A stretch of 64,000 bases of DNA from Hungatella sp. UBA3048 (GTDB lineage Bacteria > Bacillota > Clostridia > Lachnospirales > Lachnospiraceae): NCBI GenBank assembly GCA_002367105.1, contig DFCS01000015.1:8976-72975 (forward strand). The letters are read 5' to 3'. The notes beneath the pieces are model-generated. The model saw only the letters and a list, made by a program, of their open reading frames with translations, made no database searches and was not told the DNA's origin. How positions within the stretch are numbered: the first letter of the stretch is position 1; every line of letters begins with the position of its first letter. This document shows positions 32,325 to 40,574 of the stretch, piece by piece. A program made the translations under genes and the position numbers.

Positions 32325-33011
32325 TCACGAATAGCTTTTCAACAGTCTATGCATCACATATCCAATCAAAAAAACCACAATTAAAACCCCGAGATGGACA
32401 TGAAAGATAATATGATAAAAATATGTTTTTGTAATATACGCCATAACCAAGAAAGCTGCCATTAAGCCTGCACTAAATAAAAAGTTGACAGTTCTTGAAT
32501 GTCCACTGTTTGAGTTAGTAAGAGAAGTGTTGGTTGCCACGAATAAAAACACAAATACAGCTATAATTAAAACTGACCATGTAATAAGGTTTCCTGATGT
32601 TATACCCCATGACCAATCAAATTCTATTCCATGAAAGATATGGTTAATGATTTTACTGCACATTCCAGAAAACAGAAAGGTAATTGCCACAAGGACAAGG
32701 AGTGCAGATAATACACAATCAGCCCACTCACAAATGATATTTCTTTTCTTTCTATAATCTGCACTTTGTAAAATTCCATCACAAAAACTCTTGTAGTCAT
32801 TTCCTAATACCTTGTCAATTGTCTCCCCACGGTTTTGGGCATCCAGAAACATACTAAAAATATCACTTCGGATTACTTCAATCTCATAAGAATCAACATT
32901 TTTTGTCCGCAAATAGCAAACAATGTCAATCATATATTTTTTGCTTTCTACGTTTAATAAATGCTCATTCTCATTGTTCGCTTTGTTAAGTTCAAGTTCT
33001 TTCCGTTTCAT
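32325..33011 (-). CDS. Multi-pass membrane protein paired with PadR
   Basis: A 228-residue protein: a soluble N-terminal part (about 95 residues, including MFLDAQNRGETIDKVLGNDYKSFCDGIL) and then five hydrophobic helices. The soluble part resembles the DUF1048/DUF1129-type domains commonly encoded behind PadR regulators in Firmicutes; exact family assignment is uncertain. The gene overlaps padR by 20 bp and ends before the KTR gene. Function unknown; the PadR pairing suggests an envelope-stress or drug-response membrane protein. Confidence 0.75.
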   Translation of the reverse strand: MKRKELELNKANNENEHLLNVESKKYMIDIVCYLRTKNVDSYEIEVIRSDIFSMFLDAQNRGETIDKVLGNDYKSFCDGILQSADYRKKRNIICEWADCVLSALLVLVAITFLFSGMCSKIINHIFHGIEFDWSWGITSGNLITWSVLIIAVFVFLFVATNTSLTNSNSGHSRTVNFLFSAGLMAAFLVMAYITKTYFYHIIFHVHLGVLIVVFLIGYVMHRLLKSYS

Positions 33012-33333
33012 AATTTCCTCCTTTAAAAAGATGATTTACTGCGTTATCCATTTCTTTCCAGTGGACTTCAAAAAGTTGCAGTTCCGCTTTGCCTTTTTCT
33101 GTAATCTGAAAGTATTTTCTTTTTGGTCCGGCATTGGAGTTTTTGTATATTGTAGTTACAAAGTCTCCCTTTGACAGCCGTAAAAGCAAGGGATAAATTG
33201 TACCCTCAGATATATCACCAAATCCATACTTCTGAAGCTTTTGTGAAATTTCATAGCCATAGGTTTCTTCGGAATCTATGATTTTTAAGATACACCCTTC
33301 TAATGTTCCTTTAAGCATTTGCGAAGGAATCAC
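32992..33333 (-). CDS. PadR-family transcriptional repressor
   Basis: A 113-residue PadR subfamily 1 regulator. IPSQMLKGTLEGCILKII begins the winged helix, followed by ETYGYEISQKL, ISEGTIYPLLLRL and RKYFQITEKGKAEL. GTG at 33333 is chosen because AGGAGG lies 9 nt upstream and relatives start M-I-P-S-Q-M-L-K-G; a longer frame would read through the operator. A perfect 15-bp inverted repeat over its own promoter predicts autoregulation together with the overlapping membrane protein gene. Confidence 0.93.
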   Translation of the reverse strand: MIPSQMLKGTLEGCILKIIDSEETYGYEISQKLQKYGFGDISEGTIYPLLLRLSKGDFVTTIYKNSNAGPKRKYFQITEKGKAELQLFEVHWKEMDNAVNHLFKGGNYETERT

Positions 33334-33353
33334 ATTATTGTACCTCCTTTCAT

Positions 33354-33412
33354 CTATTATGCAATACATGATAGATTTGGTATATTGTATTGCATAATAG
33401 TGTTTTTGTCAA
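33354..33412 (-). promoter_or_regulatory. PadR promoter and 15-bp inverted-repeat operator
   Basis: Promoter on the minus strand: TTGACA (33407-33412), 17-bp spacer, TACAAT (33384-33389). The arms CTATTATGCAATACA (33354-33368) and TGTATTGCATAATAG (33386-33400) are perfectly complementary with a 17-bp gap. One arm covers the -10 and spacer, the other lies just past the start site, so PadR binding would block transcription. Confidence 0.85.
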
Positions 33413-33548
33413 TACCTTATTTTAGGTAGTTATCCCATTTATCTTTATGAGAAAGGGGCGCAGACTGTTTAACTTAAACCTCAAATGGAAGAACAGTCCG
33501 CATGAGCTTTGACCCGAAAGCGGTCGCTATGTCCATTTTTCAAAGGAA

Positions 33549-33587
33549 AAACGGCGGCTTTGATTTTTAATTTCAAAACCGCCGTTT
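33549..33587 (-). terminator. Terminator-like hairpin downstream of a gene remnant
   Basis: AAACGGCGG (33549-33557) pairs perfectly with CCGCCGTTT (33579-33587). On the minus strand it continues into TTTTTCC. It sits about 100 bp past the stop of the hydrolase remnant, whose terminator it may have been. Confidence 0.6.
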
Positions 33588-33683
33588 AGCTAACTGTATT
33601 TTACTTGATCATAATACTACTATTGCCATAACAACGGTTTATTCGTTTCATGACAGCATTAAATTTTATTTTGTGATTAGACA

Positions 33684-33764
33684 TTATCCTTTGAAGAACT
33701 CTTTTGCCAAATTGGCAAATTCCTCTGCATTTGTCAACATAGCGGGGTGTCCGCCAGTAGGGAT
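33684..33764 (-). pseudogene. 3' remnant of an alpha/beta hydrolase gene
   Basis: Between an in-frame stop and TAA at 33684-33686, 26 codons read IPTGGHPAMLTNAEEFANLAKEFF-K-G, which resembles the C-terminal tail of alpha/beta hydrolases (catalytic His region GGHxPMLTNPEEF). Nothing upstream continues the fold, so only the end of the gene survives. An overlapping 69-codon frame in another phase is a shadow. Confidence 0.5.
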
Positions 33765-33863
33765 TTAAATATTTGTCAAAAATGCACAAAGTGTTTAAAT
33801 GCCTGTCCAATTAAGAAGTACATACAAATTAAAATTGCACTCCCATCTTCCCGTTCCAAACTG

Positions 33864-34760
33864 TTACGAATAGGTGGGAACACTTAGCCCCCGGCTGTTG
33901 GCTATGTAATCAATAAATAAGTTTGTAGCATGATCGATAATCACGTTTTGCTTTGTAATCAAACACACTTCCCAGGTGCACGAGGCATCTTGAAAAGGGA
34001 TGGCTCGGGTGTTTGGGATGTTTTCTGAGATGAACATAACACTGACACCAATCCCCTTATTGGCACTGGCCAGCTTATGCACCAGAATCATTTCCATGGT
34101 CGTGTGATAAAAATCAGGCTCAAATCCGGCTGTTCGGCAGCGATCCAAAAAATTGTGGTGAAGCTTGAAATTATCGTTGACGATAATAAATTTTTCCCTT
34201 TCAAGCTCCGAAAAGGCAATGGATTCCTTGTGGTAGAGCGGATTGGATTGATGAACAATCAAACACATCTGGTCTCGCTTAATTACCCTGTAATCAAATA
34301 GCTTCGTGTCGATGGGAGATATGGTAAAACCCATAGATGCTCTTTCACTGAGCACAGCCTTTTCACATTCCTTATCGGAGTATTCCTCCAATTTAAGCTG
34401 GATACAGGGGTAATTTTGCTCAAAACCCGAGATAAGATCCGGTGACAGGGCGCTCATAACCCCATAAGAAAAGGCAGCCCGCACCTCTCCCCGCTCGTTG
34501 TTTTTAAGATTCTCGATATCTTGAACGATAATATCAAACTCTTCCAGCACGTGCTGGCTTTTCTTTTCAAGATATTTTCCATATTCCGTAAGTCGAATTC
34601 CTGTATGCGTACGGTAAAACAGAGGGATGCCCAGCTCTTCCTCCAGATTTTTAATGGATTTACTCAGAGCTTGCTGTGTAACAAATAGCTTTTTAGCCGC
34701 CTTAGAGAAGCTTAGCTCCCTACAAATTTCCAGAAAAAAACGCAGCTGTTTATTTTCCAA
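33864..34760 (-). CDS. LysR-family transcriptional regulator
   Basis: A 298-residue LysR protein with the helix-turn-helix LSFSKAAKKLFVTQQALSKSIKNLEEELGIPLFYRTHTGIRLTEYG at residues 15-60 and an effector domain to the end. The start is TTG at 34760 behind AGGAGG. It is divergent from the flavin/Fe-S reductase gene, with a 214-bp intergenic space holding palindromes, the classic LysR arrangement, so it should regulate that enzyme in response to its substrate. It resembles CynR/CysL-size regulators; effector unknown. Confidence 0.9.
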   Translation of the reverse strand: MENKQLRFFLEICRELSFSKAAKKLFVTQQALSKSIKNLEEELGIPLFYRTHTGIRLTEYGKYLEKKSQHVLEEFDIIVQDIENLKNNERGEVRAAFSYGVMSALSPDLISGFEQNYPCIQLKLEEYSDKECEKAVLSERASMGFTISPIDTKLFDYRVIKRDQMCLIVHQSNPLYHKESIAFSELEREKFIIVNDNFKLHHNFLDRCRTAGFEPDFYHTTMEMILVHKLASANKGIGVSVMFISENIPNTRAIPFQDASCTWEVCLITKQNVIIDHATNLFIDYIANSRGLSVPTYS

Positions 34761-34881
34761 AGCCTAGTCCTCCTCTCTATCACGGGAATATCAATCCATT
34801 ATCCTCCGTCAGATTGATATTATTATAACAAATAAAGTTTTATATTTCTATTTTTTGTAACAACTTTATAAAATATTTAGG

Positions 34882-34924
34882 TTGTATATACAAAAACGTG
34901 TTGTTTGCTATAAATTTAACAACA
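34882..34924. promoter_or_regulatory. Palindromes in the lysR/reductase divergent promoter
   Basis: TTGTATATACAA at 34882-34893 is a perfect palindrome; TGTTGTT (34899-34905) and AACAACA (34918-34924) form a second inverted repeat around TATAAAT. They lie 50-95 bp upstream of the reductase start and are candidate LysR recognition and activation sites. Confidence 0.5.
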
Positions 34925-34974
34925 TATATACTGAATAGTAAAGGCTATCAAACAAAAAATTAGGAGGTATCACA

Positions 34975-36921
34975 ATGAACAAATATCCACACGTTTTTCA
35001 GCCACTTACAATTCGAGGCACTACCTTTAAAAACCGAGTGCAGTATACTCCCATGGTCTGCTGCCTTTCAAACGCGGAAGGCGAGGTTACCAACGAGATG
35101 CTTCAGTTTTTGGGGACACAGGCCTCCAGTGGTGTTGCCTATGTCACCTTGGGTGATACCCAGATTGACCACGAACGGGCCCTGTGCTTTTATGGCGAGT
35201 TAAACGTTCTGCATGATAAATATGTAACCGGCCTTTCCCTTTTGCCGGAAGAAGTGCACCGCTATGGCGCAAAGCTTTCCATTGAGCTGGCCCACGCAGG
35301 TCGGGGCGGTGTTCCCTCCATGAATGTTAAGCCCGGATTTGCGCCGTCCGATGTTCCTATCCCAGGCTGCATGCAGGATCTTAAGGTAATGGATCGTGCG
35401 GATATGGATTGGGTGGTAAACCGTTTCGCCGAGTGTGCCGCCCGGGTGCAAAAGGCTGGTTTTGATATGATTATGATTCATAGCGGCCACAACAATTTGC
35501 TGGGCCAATTCCTTTCACCGGAAAGCAACTTCCGCACAGACGAATACGGCGGCAGTTTGGAGAACCGTATGCGCTTTCCACTGGAAATTCTCAGAGCTGT
35601 AAGAGGTGCCGTAGGCCGCGACATGGTGATTGAAATGCGTGTCAGCGGTGACGAGATGACACGGAATGGACTCCGCTTCGAGGAATCCTTGGAATATGTA
35701 AAAAATGCGCAAGAATTCATCGATATCGTAAACTTTTCCTGCGGAAATGTGTTTATGGCCGAAGGTGTTAAATACTCCGTTCCCCTTTACCTCCAAGAAA
35801 GAATGCAAAATGTAAAGTTTGCCGCCGCTGCAAAAAAAGTACTAAATATTGCTGTCTCTGTAGTTGGCAATATTTTCACTATGGAAGAGGCGGAGGAGAT
35901 TATTTCTTCCGGAAAAGCGGATATTGTGGGAATGTGCCGTTCCTTGATGGCAGACCCGGAGCTGATTCACAAATCCTTGGCCGACCGAGCTGAAGATGTT
36001 CGCCCCTGCCTGCGCTGCATGGATGGATGCGGCGAAATCTTCCTTGGAAAACCGGTTCGCTGTGCCGTAAATCCTGTCAATGGCAGAGAATATCGCTATA
36101 GAAATATTCAAAAGGCAGCTGAGAAGAAAAAGGTTATGGTCATTGGCGGAGGCCCGGCCGGAATGATGTCCGCTCAAACCTTGGTAACGCGCGGTCACGA
36201 TGTAACCCTTTATGAAAAAACAGAGCAGTTGGGCGGATTGCTCCATGATGGCGGAGCCGTAACCTTTAAAGACCTGATGCGGGATTACACCGATTGGAAT
36301 ATCCGCACAACCGAAAAATGCGGTGCAAAAATCAAGCTCAATACCGCTGTGGATATTGCCACCATTGAAAAAGAAAAGCCGGATGCTGTTATTATCGCAA
36401 CAGGCTCCAAATTCATTAAACCCGGTATTCCCGGAATTGACAACAAAAATGTAAAAATGCTGCGGAATGTGGAACGTGAAAAAGAAGAAGTGGGGCAAAA
36501 GGTAGTTGTATGCGGCGGCGGACTTTCCGGTGTGGAATGCGCTGTGGGTCTTGCCAGACAAGGCAAGGATGTCACCGTAATTGACCAAATTCCCGAGCAA
36601 GATTTCTGCAGGAGCATGTTCTCCATCACCCGCGTTGCCCTGATGGATGAAGTCAAAAACAGTGGTGTCAGATTGTTTGGGGATTACAAAATTGTGCGCT
36701 TCACTGAGGATGGGGTCGTTGTTTCTCTGCGGGACGGCAGTGAAAAGACCTTACCGGCAGATACATGTGTCATCGCATTGGGCTTAACCCCAGAGGATAA
36801 GCTGGCACAGGAAATTCGTGAAAAGCTACAGGTACCAACCTATGTGGTGGGTGACTCCGATAAAGTGGGCACAGTCAGAAGCGCTAATTTCGATGCATTT
36901 AATGTAGCTGTTGAGTTGTAA
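34975..36921 (+). CDS. Old-yellow-enzyme/enoate-reductase-type NADH:flavin oxidoreductase
   Basis: A 648-residue protein of the 2,4-dienoyl-CoA reductase/enoate reductase/BaiCD group. Residues 1-330 form an FMN TIM barrel (LAHAGRGG, FRTDEYGGSLENRMRFPLEI). A [4Fe-4S] motif CLRCMDGC plus a later Cys in VRCAVNP follows. The C-terminal half has a FAD loop (VMVIGGGPAGMMSAQTL) and an NAD(P)H loop (VVVCGGGLSGVECAVGLARQG). It would reduce an activated C=C bond with NADH; the substrate (cinnamate-like acid, dienoyl-CoA, bile acid or other enone) cannot be read off. AGGAGG precedes ATG 34975. A divergent LysR gene is probably its regulator. Oxygen-sensitive. Confidence 0.88.
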   Translation: MNKYPHVFQPLTIRGTTFKNRVQYTPMVCCLSNAEGEVTNEMLQFLGTQASSGVAYVTLGDTQIDHERALCFYGELNVLHDKYVTGLSLLPEEVHRYGAKLSIELAHAGRGGVPSMNVKPGFAPSDVPIPGCMQDLKVMDRADMDWVVNRFAECAARVQKAGFDMIMIHSGHNNLLGQFLSPESNFRTDEYGGSLENRMRFPLEILRAVRGAVGRDMVIEMRVSGDEMTRNGLRFEESLEYVKNAQEFIDIVNFSCGNVFMAEGVKYSVPLYLQERMQNVKFAAAAKKVLNIAVSVVGNIFTMEEAEEIISSGKADIVGMCRSLMADPELIHKSLADRAEDVRPCLRCMDGCGEIFLGKPVRCAVNPVNGREYRYRNIQKAAEKKKVMVIGGGPAGMMSAQTLVTRGHDVTLYEKTEQLGGLLHDGGAVTFKDLMRDYTDWNIRTTEKCGAKIKLNTAVDIATIEKEKPDAVIIATGSKFIKPGIPGIDNKNVKMLRNVEREKEEVGQKVVVCGGGLSGVECAVGLARQGKDVTVIDQIPEQDFCRSMFSITRVALMDEVKNSGVRLFGDYKIVRFTEDGVVVSLRDGSEKTLPADTCVIALGLTPEDKLAQEIREKLQVPTYVVGDSDKVGTVRSANFDAFNVAVEL

Positions 36922-36932
36922 GCACTAAAAGT

Positions 36933-36978
36933 AGCCATATTTTTGCTGGTAATAGACCAATGAAAATGTGGCTTTTTC
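36933..36978 (+). terminator. Terminator after the enoate-reductase-like gene
   Basis: AGCCATATTTT (36933-36943) pairs with AAAATGTGGCT (36963-36973), one mismatch, followed by TTTT. Confidence 0.75.
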
Positions 36979-37197
36979 ATATCTAACATAGTATTTGCTC
37001 CTTATCTTCAATTCTTACCATAAGTGAATCTATCTACCGTCTAACAACGTGAAAAAGAGGTTTTATGGTTGATTTATTTATTTGAATAATACTTTCATGC
37101 AAGACAAAGCAAGGCGGCGGGTTGGTATCTCCCGCCGCCCCGCCTTTTACAGTTCCATATCCTGCGCCCTTTTGGAGCCTTGTTTTAGAATTGTCAC

Positions 37198-37233
37198 GCC
37201 GGAGCAAAGTTCGCTTTGCTCCGGCATTTTTTT
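37198..37233 (+). terminator. Perfect terminator in a gene-free stretch
   Basis: GCCGGAGCAAAG (37198-37209) and CTTTGCTCCGGC (37214-37225) form a 12-bp stem with a TTCG tetraloop, then A and seven T. No convincing gene precedes it between 36,980 and 37,198, so it is probably left over from a lost gene. The rest of 36,922-37,373 shows nothing else I can identify. Confidence 0.85.
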
Positions 37234-37373
37234 GCGGTTTTTATCAAGACGTTCCCAAAAGCTTTTTTAACTTATTTTTTAACTTATTTTATAATGTTTC
37301 TTGCAATTGATTTTTAATGGCCTTATACTTTGTTTCAAGGATATCCTTTAACAACTTTAAAGGAGTGGAAAAA

Positions 37374-38375
37374 ATGATTGCAAAGAAAACAGAATTTGAG
37401 CAGCTGCACAAGTATGTGGAAGAGAGTTCAGGCAACGAGAAGAACATCTGTGAGATAACTGCCATCAAAAACGGAAGCGTAGTTTATGAGGACTACTGGC
37501 ATGGATACCGGCGAGGGGATACACTCAATGTTATGTCGGTCACCAAGAGCGTCATGGCACTTCTGACCGGTATTGCGATTGATAAAGGGTTTATCAAGAG
37601 TGTTGACCAGAAAGTTCTGGAGTTCTTCCCGGATTATTGGGTGAAGCGAGGAGAAAAGACAATCTATGATGTCACGCTCCGCCACCTTCTCACGATGACG
37701 GCCCCGTACAAGTACAAGTCTGAACCCTGGACAAAGGTCTGTACCAGCGATGACTGGACAAAAGCGGCTCTTGACATACTTGGCGGAAGAAACGGCATCT
37801 CGGGTGAGTTCAAGTATTCAACGCTGGGGATTCAGATACTGTCCGGCGTAATAGCGAATGCCAGCGTCATGAAGTTGATTGACTTTGCCAACACCTGTCT
37901 CTTTGAACCGCTTGGGATTCCGCGTCATACGAATAAGAAAGATAGCACAAAAGAGGAGCAGTTCGACTTTTTAATGTGCAAGGAACCGAAGGGCAATGTA
38001 TGGTATGCGGACCAGCAGAATGTGAATACTGCTGGTTGGGGACTCGCCCTGTCGGCCAACGATCTTGCCGTAATAGGTCTTATGTGCCTTCAGAAAGGGA
38101 TATATAATGGAAGAAGGATCGTAACTGAAGAATGGATTGATGCATTTTCAACTCCATATATCGATTTGGATGACCGGTTTGGGAATATGTCATACGGCTT
38201 CCTGTGGTGGATCATAAATGCCAACAAACGAATCTATGCAGCCATAGGCGATGGAGGAAATATCATCTATGTCAACGAGGCAAAAGGTGTTTGCGTCGGA
38301 ATCGCAGGCACCTTCAAGCCCCGGATCTTTGACCGCGTCCAGTTCATTCAGAAGAAAATCGAACCGCTGCTTTGA
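37374..38375 (+). CDS. Serine hydrolase of the beta-lactamase/class C family
   Basis: A 333-residue protein with the class C beta-lactamase/penicillin-binding fold (Pfam Beta-lactamase type). The nucleophile motif SVTKS (S-x-x-K) is at about residue 72, preceded by GDTLNVM; the tyrosine motif YSTLG is at about 162; a C-terminal GDGGNIIYV takes the place of the usual HTG or KTG-type box. There is no signal peptide, so it is probably an intracellular esterase/amidase rather than a secreted beta-lactamase. ATG 37374 (AAAGGAG upstream) is used; an earlier in-frame ATG at 37317 lacks a site. Confidence 0.85.
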   Translation: MIAKKTEFEQLHKYVEESSGNEKNICEITAIKNGSVVYEDYWHGYRRGDTLNVMSVTKSVMALLTGIAIDKGFIKSVDQKVLEFFPDYWVKRGEKTIYDVTLRHLLTMTAPYKYKSEPWTKVCTSDDWTKAALDILGGRNGISGEFKYSTLGIQILSGVIANASVMKLIDFANTCLFEPLGIPRHTNKKDSTKEEQFDFLMCKEPKGNVWYADQQNVNTAGWGLALSANDLAVIGLMCLQKGIYNGRRIVTEEWIDAFSTPYIDLDDRFGNMSYGFLWWIINANKRIYAAIGDGGNIIYVNEAKGVCVGIAGTFKPRIFDRVQFIQKKIEPLL

Positions 38376-38388
38376 CCTAATGACACAA

Positions 38389-38443
38389 AAAACCGATGAT
38401 ATAAGTCTCTTTACAGACTTTTTGTCATCGGTTTTATTTTTTT
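38389..38443 (+). terminator. Terminator after the serine hydrolase gene
   Basis: AAAACCGATGA (38389-38399) pairs with TCATCGGTTTT (38425-38435) with an inner AGTCT/AGACT stem, followed by ATTTTTTT. Confidence 0.85.
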
Positions 38444-38562
38444 ATTATTAAGTTAATAAATTAGTCATGATAAAGCCGAAATTACATTTAGAAAAAAAGT
38501 CGGACAATTCTTCAAAAGAATTGTTATACTAGTGTTGTCTTAAGACGAAAGGAAGTGTTCTG

Positions 38563-38676
38563 ATGAATTATTATGAATGCATACAAGCATCTGTAAATTA
38601 TATTGAAAACAACATTTATGAGGAAATTGACATTAATCATGCTGCCGGCAGCGCAATTGCCGTTTTACTTTTTTGA
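38563..38676 (+). pseudogene. Truncated AraC-family regulator gene
   Basis: ATG 38563 behind AAAGGAAG opens a 37-codon frame, NYYECIQASVNYIENNIYEEIDINHAA, that matches the very start of AraC/XylS regulators with an N-terminal DNA-binding domain (first helix before the first HTH). The homology stops at about 38,645 and runs into the 3' end of an oppositely oriented cation-efflux gene. A 21-bp inverted repeat (38504-38524) precedes the start and may belong to its old promoter. Confidence 0.7.
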
Positions 38677-39638
38677 ATGTAAGGCTGCAATGACTAGCTT
38701 AGTGATTACCCTGCAATTACTATTGGCTGAAAGTATTGATTGATTTATCGCTTCCCTGACTTGATCTTGTTTCTTTTGCAGCTTTCTAGATCCTGAAACT
38801 ATGAATAACACATTTGTATGTGAACCTGATTTTACGATTCGCAAACTTTTTATCTTTCCTTTTGCTTCGAATCTTTGGATTCCCTGTTCCGCTCTTTTAT
38901 ATATCAAGTCATACATAACGGAATCGGTGTCTAAATAATCAATTTGTATTGTTGTGTCACAATCCATTTCCAGATAAAGTTCATAAGAAATTTCATTGGC
39001 AATGTCGTTTAAAATGACACTGTTTTCTTCCTCTCCCTCAATATGTATGGAAGCTACATAATGTCCAAGACCATAATCATGAATGATCAGGCTATTGATA
39101 CCTTTTACTTGGGGATACTGCATAATAAGAGTTGTAATTCTATCAACTAAGTCTTTATCCGGTGATTGTCCCAGCAGTCTTTCTATAATTTCTGTCATAG
39201 ATTTAAGACCTGAAAACATAATAAAAACAGAAACAAGCAATCCGCACCAGCCATCAATTTTCCTCCAGATAAGTGCTGCACAATAAGCGAAATCATAATA
39301 GCACTTGTTGCAGCCATATCACTGATGCAGTCAGAAGCAGTCGCTTTCATGGCGGAAGAATTTATTTTACATGCAATATTCCTGTTGTAAAAAAACATAT
39401 AAAGCTTCACAAGAATGGAACAAATGAGTAAGAATAATATTATCCAGCTGAATTCTATATTTTGAGGTGTAATGATTGCCGTTGATCCGCTTATAAGCCC
39501 GGAAAATAATTTAACTGTAAATAAAAGAACATTTAATAAAATTCCAAAAACGCTGCAAAGTTTCGCATAAGCCTTTTGTACCGAAGGCAATGATGTGTTC
39601 TTATAATCCTTTATCAATAACCGAGCCAGCAAAGACAC
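38665..39638 (-). pseudogene. Decayed cation diffusion facilitator (CDF) gene
   Basis: The first part (from about 39,638 to 39,240) has VSLLARLLIKDYKNTSLPSVQKAYAKLCSVFGILLNVLLFTVKLFSGLISGSTAI and then jumps to a later membrane region, so the segment bearing the first Asp pair of the zinc site is missing. The second part, in another frame (MFSGLKSMTEIIERLLG ... to 38,665), is an intact cytoplasmic ZT-dimer-type domain. The shift lies near 39,235-39,245. An internal deletion and a frameshift together make a functional transporter unlikely. Its end abuts the AraC remnant. Confidence 0.8.
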
Positions 39639-39901
39639 CATTGCGTAAAGTTGAGTAAATCTTATACATTCACTTTTTAGTAGGTTTTTGATTTTTATAG
39701 TTGATTTACTAATTTGAAGATGATAAAATAGCATTACTTGTCAGAGGACTTGTAATCATAATTGATTATTTAAGTGGGATAAGACCAGAAAAGGTCTTCT
39801 CCCACTTTTTGTTTTTTTAACGCAATGTGCTAAGTTCCTATTCCCATAGGATTAAGGTTTAGTACACTTTAAATTATTATAAATTATAGGAGAAAAAGGA
39901 C

Positions 39902-40441
39902 ATGTATATTGAAACCGCCAGAATTATCATCCGGGATTTCGAAGAAAAGGATGCGTCAGGATTGTATGAATATCTTGCTGCACCACCCGTAAATTGTTTT
40001 TACAGCGATAAAGCAAATTCCTACGATGAAGCTGTAAAAAAACTAGAAGAAAGACAAAGCGGGGATATTTACGGTAATTGTTATGCAGTTTGTTTGCGCG
40101 ACTCAGATTTTATCATTGGTGAAGTATTTGCGAAGAAAGAAAGTCCAGATACTTATAGCGTGGGATGGAACTTTAATTTGAATTATGGCGGGAAAGGATA
40201 TGCAACAGAAGCGGCGGAGATACTCTTTAACTATCTCTTTGAAAAAGATGCAAGAAGAATTTATGCCTATACAGAGGATGATAATATCTCATCGCAAAAG
40301 CTTTGTGAACGGTTGGGAATGAGAAAAGAGGGGCTGTTTCTTGAATTTATATCCTTTATAAACAATTCCGATGGAACTCCACATTATGAGAATACATACC
40401 AGTATGCTATTTTGAAAAAAGAATGGAAAAGAAGCCTATGA
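39902..40441 (+). CDS. GNAT acetyltransferase (RimJ/RimL type)
   Basis: A 179-residue GNAT protein of the ribosomal-protein-alanine/spermidine acetyltransferase-like group: IETARIIIRDFEEKDASGLYEYL at the start, YSVGWNFNLNYGGKGYATEAAEILFNYLFE (acetyl-CoA loop with GKGYA) and RIYAYTEDDNISSQKLCERLGMRKEG. Substrate unknown. ATG 39902 follows TAGGAGAAAAAGG. It is monocistronic, ending at a terminator shared with the converging Tet gene. Confidence 0.88.
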   Translation: MYIETARIIIRDFEEKDASGLYEYLAAPPVNCFYSDKANSYDEAVKKLEERQSGDIYGNCYAVCLRDSDFIIGEVFAKKESPDTYSVGWNFNLNYGGKGYATEAAEILFNYLFEKDARRIYAYTEDDNISSQKLCERLGMRKEGLFLEFISFINNSDGTPHYENTYQYAILKKEWKRSL

Positions 40442-40522
40442 AACATGACTTGTGAAGAAGTTTCAATTAAGTAACGCATTTATTTTGACTTAATGAAACA
40501 ACCGATTGGTCAAATAGAAATA

Positions 40523-40560
40523 CCCTGCTTTTTTAGTAAAAGCAGGGCGTTTCTCATTTT
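40523..40560. terminator. Terminator between GNAT and Tet genes
   Basis: CCCTGCTTTT (40523-40532) and AAAAGCAGGG (40538-40547) with a 5-nt loop, followed on the plus strand by a T-rich tail. It lies between two converging genes. Confidence 0.75.
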
Positions 40561-40574
40561 TAGCTGGAGCTGAA

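Noticed and set aside
37082..37310. Overlapping short frames before the serine hydrolase
   Set aside because: They have no ribosome binding site, no homology, and run through a perfect intrinsic terminator.
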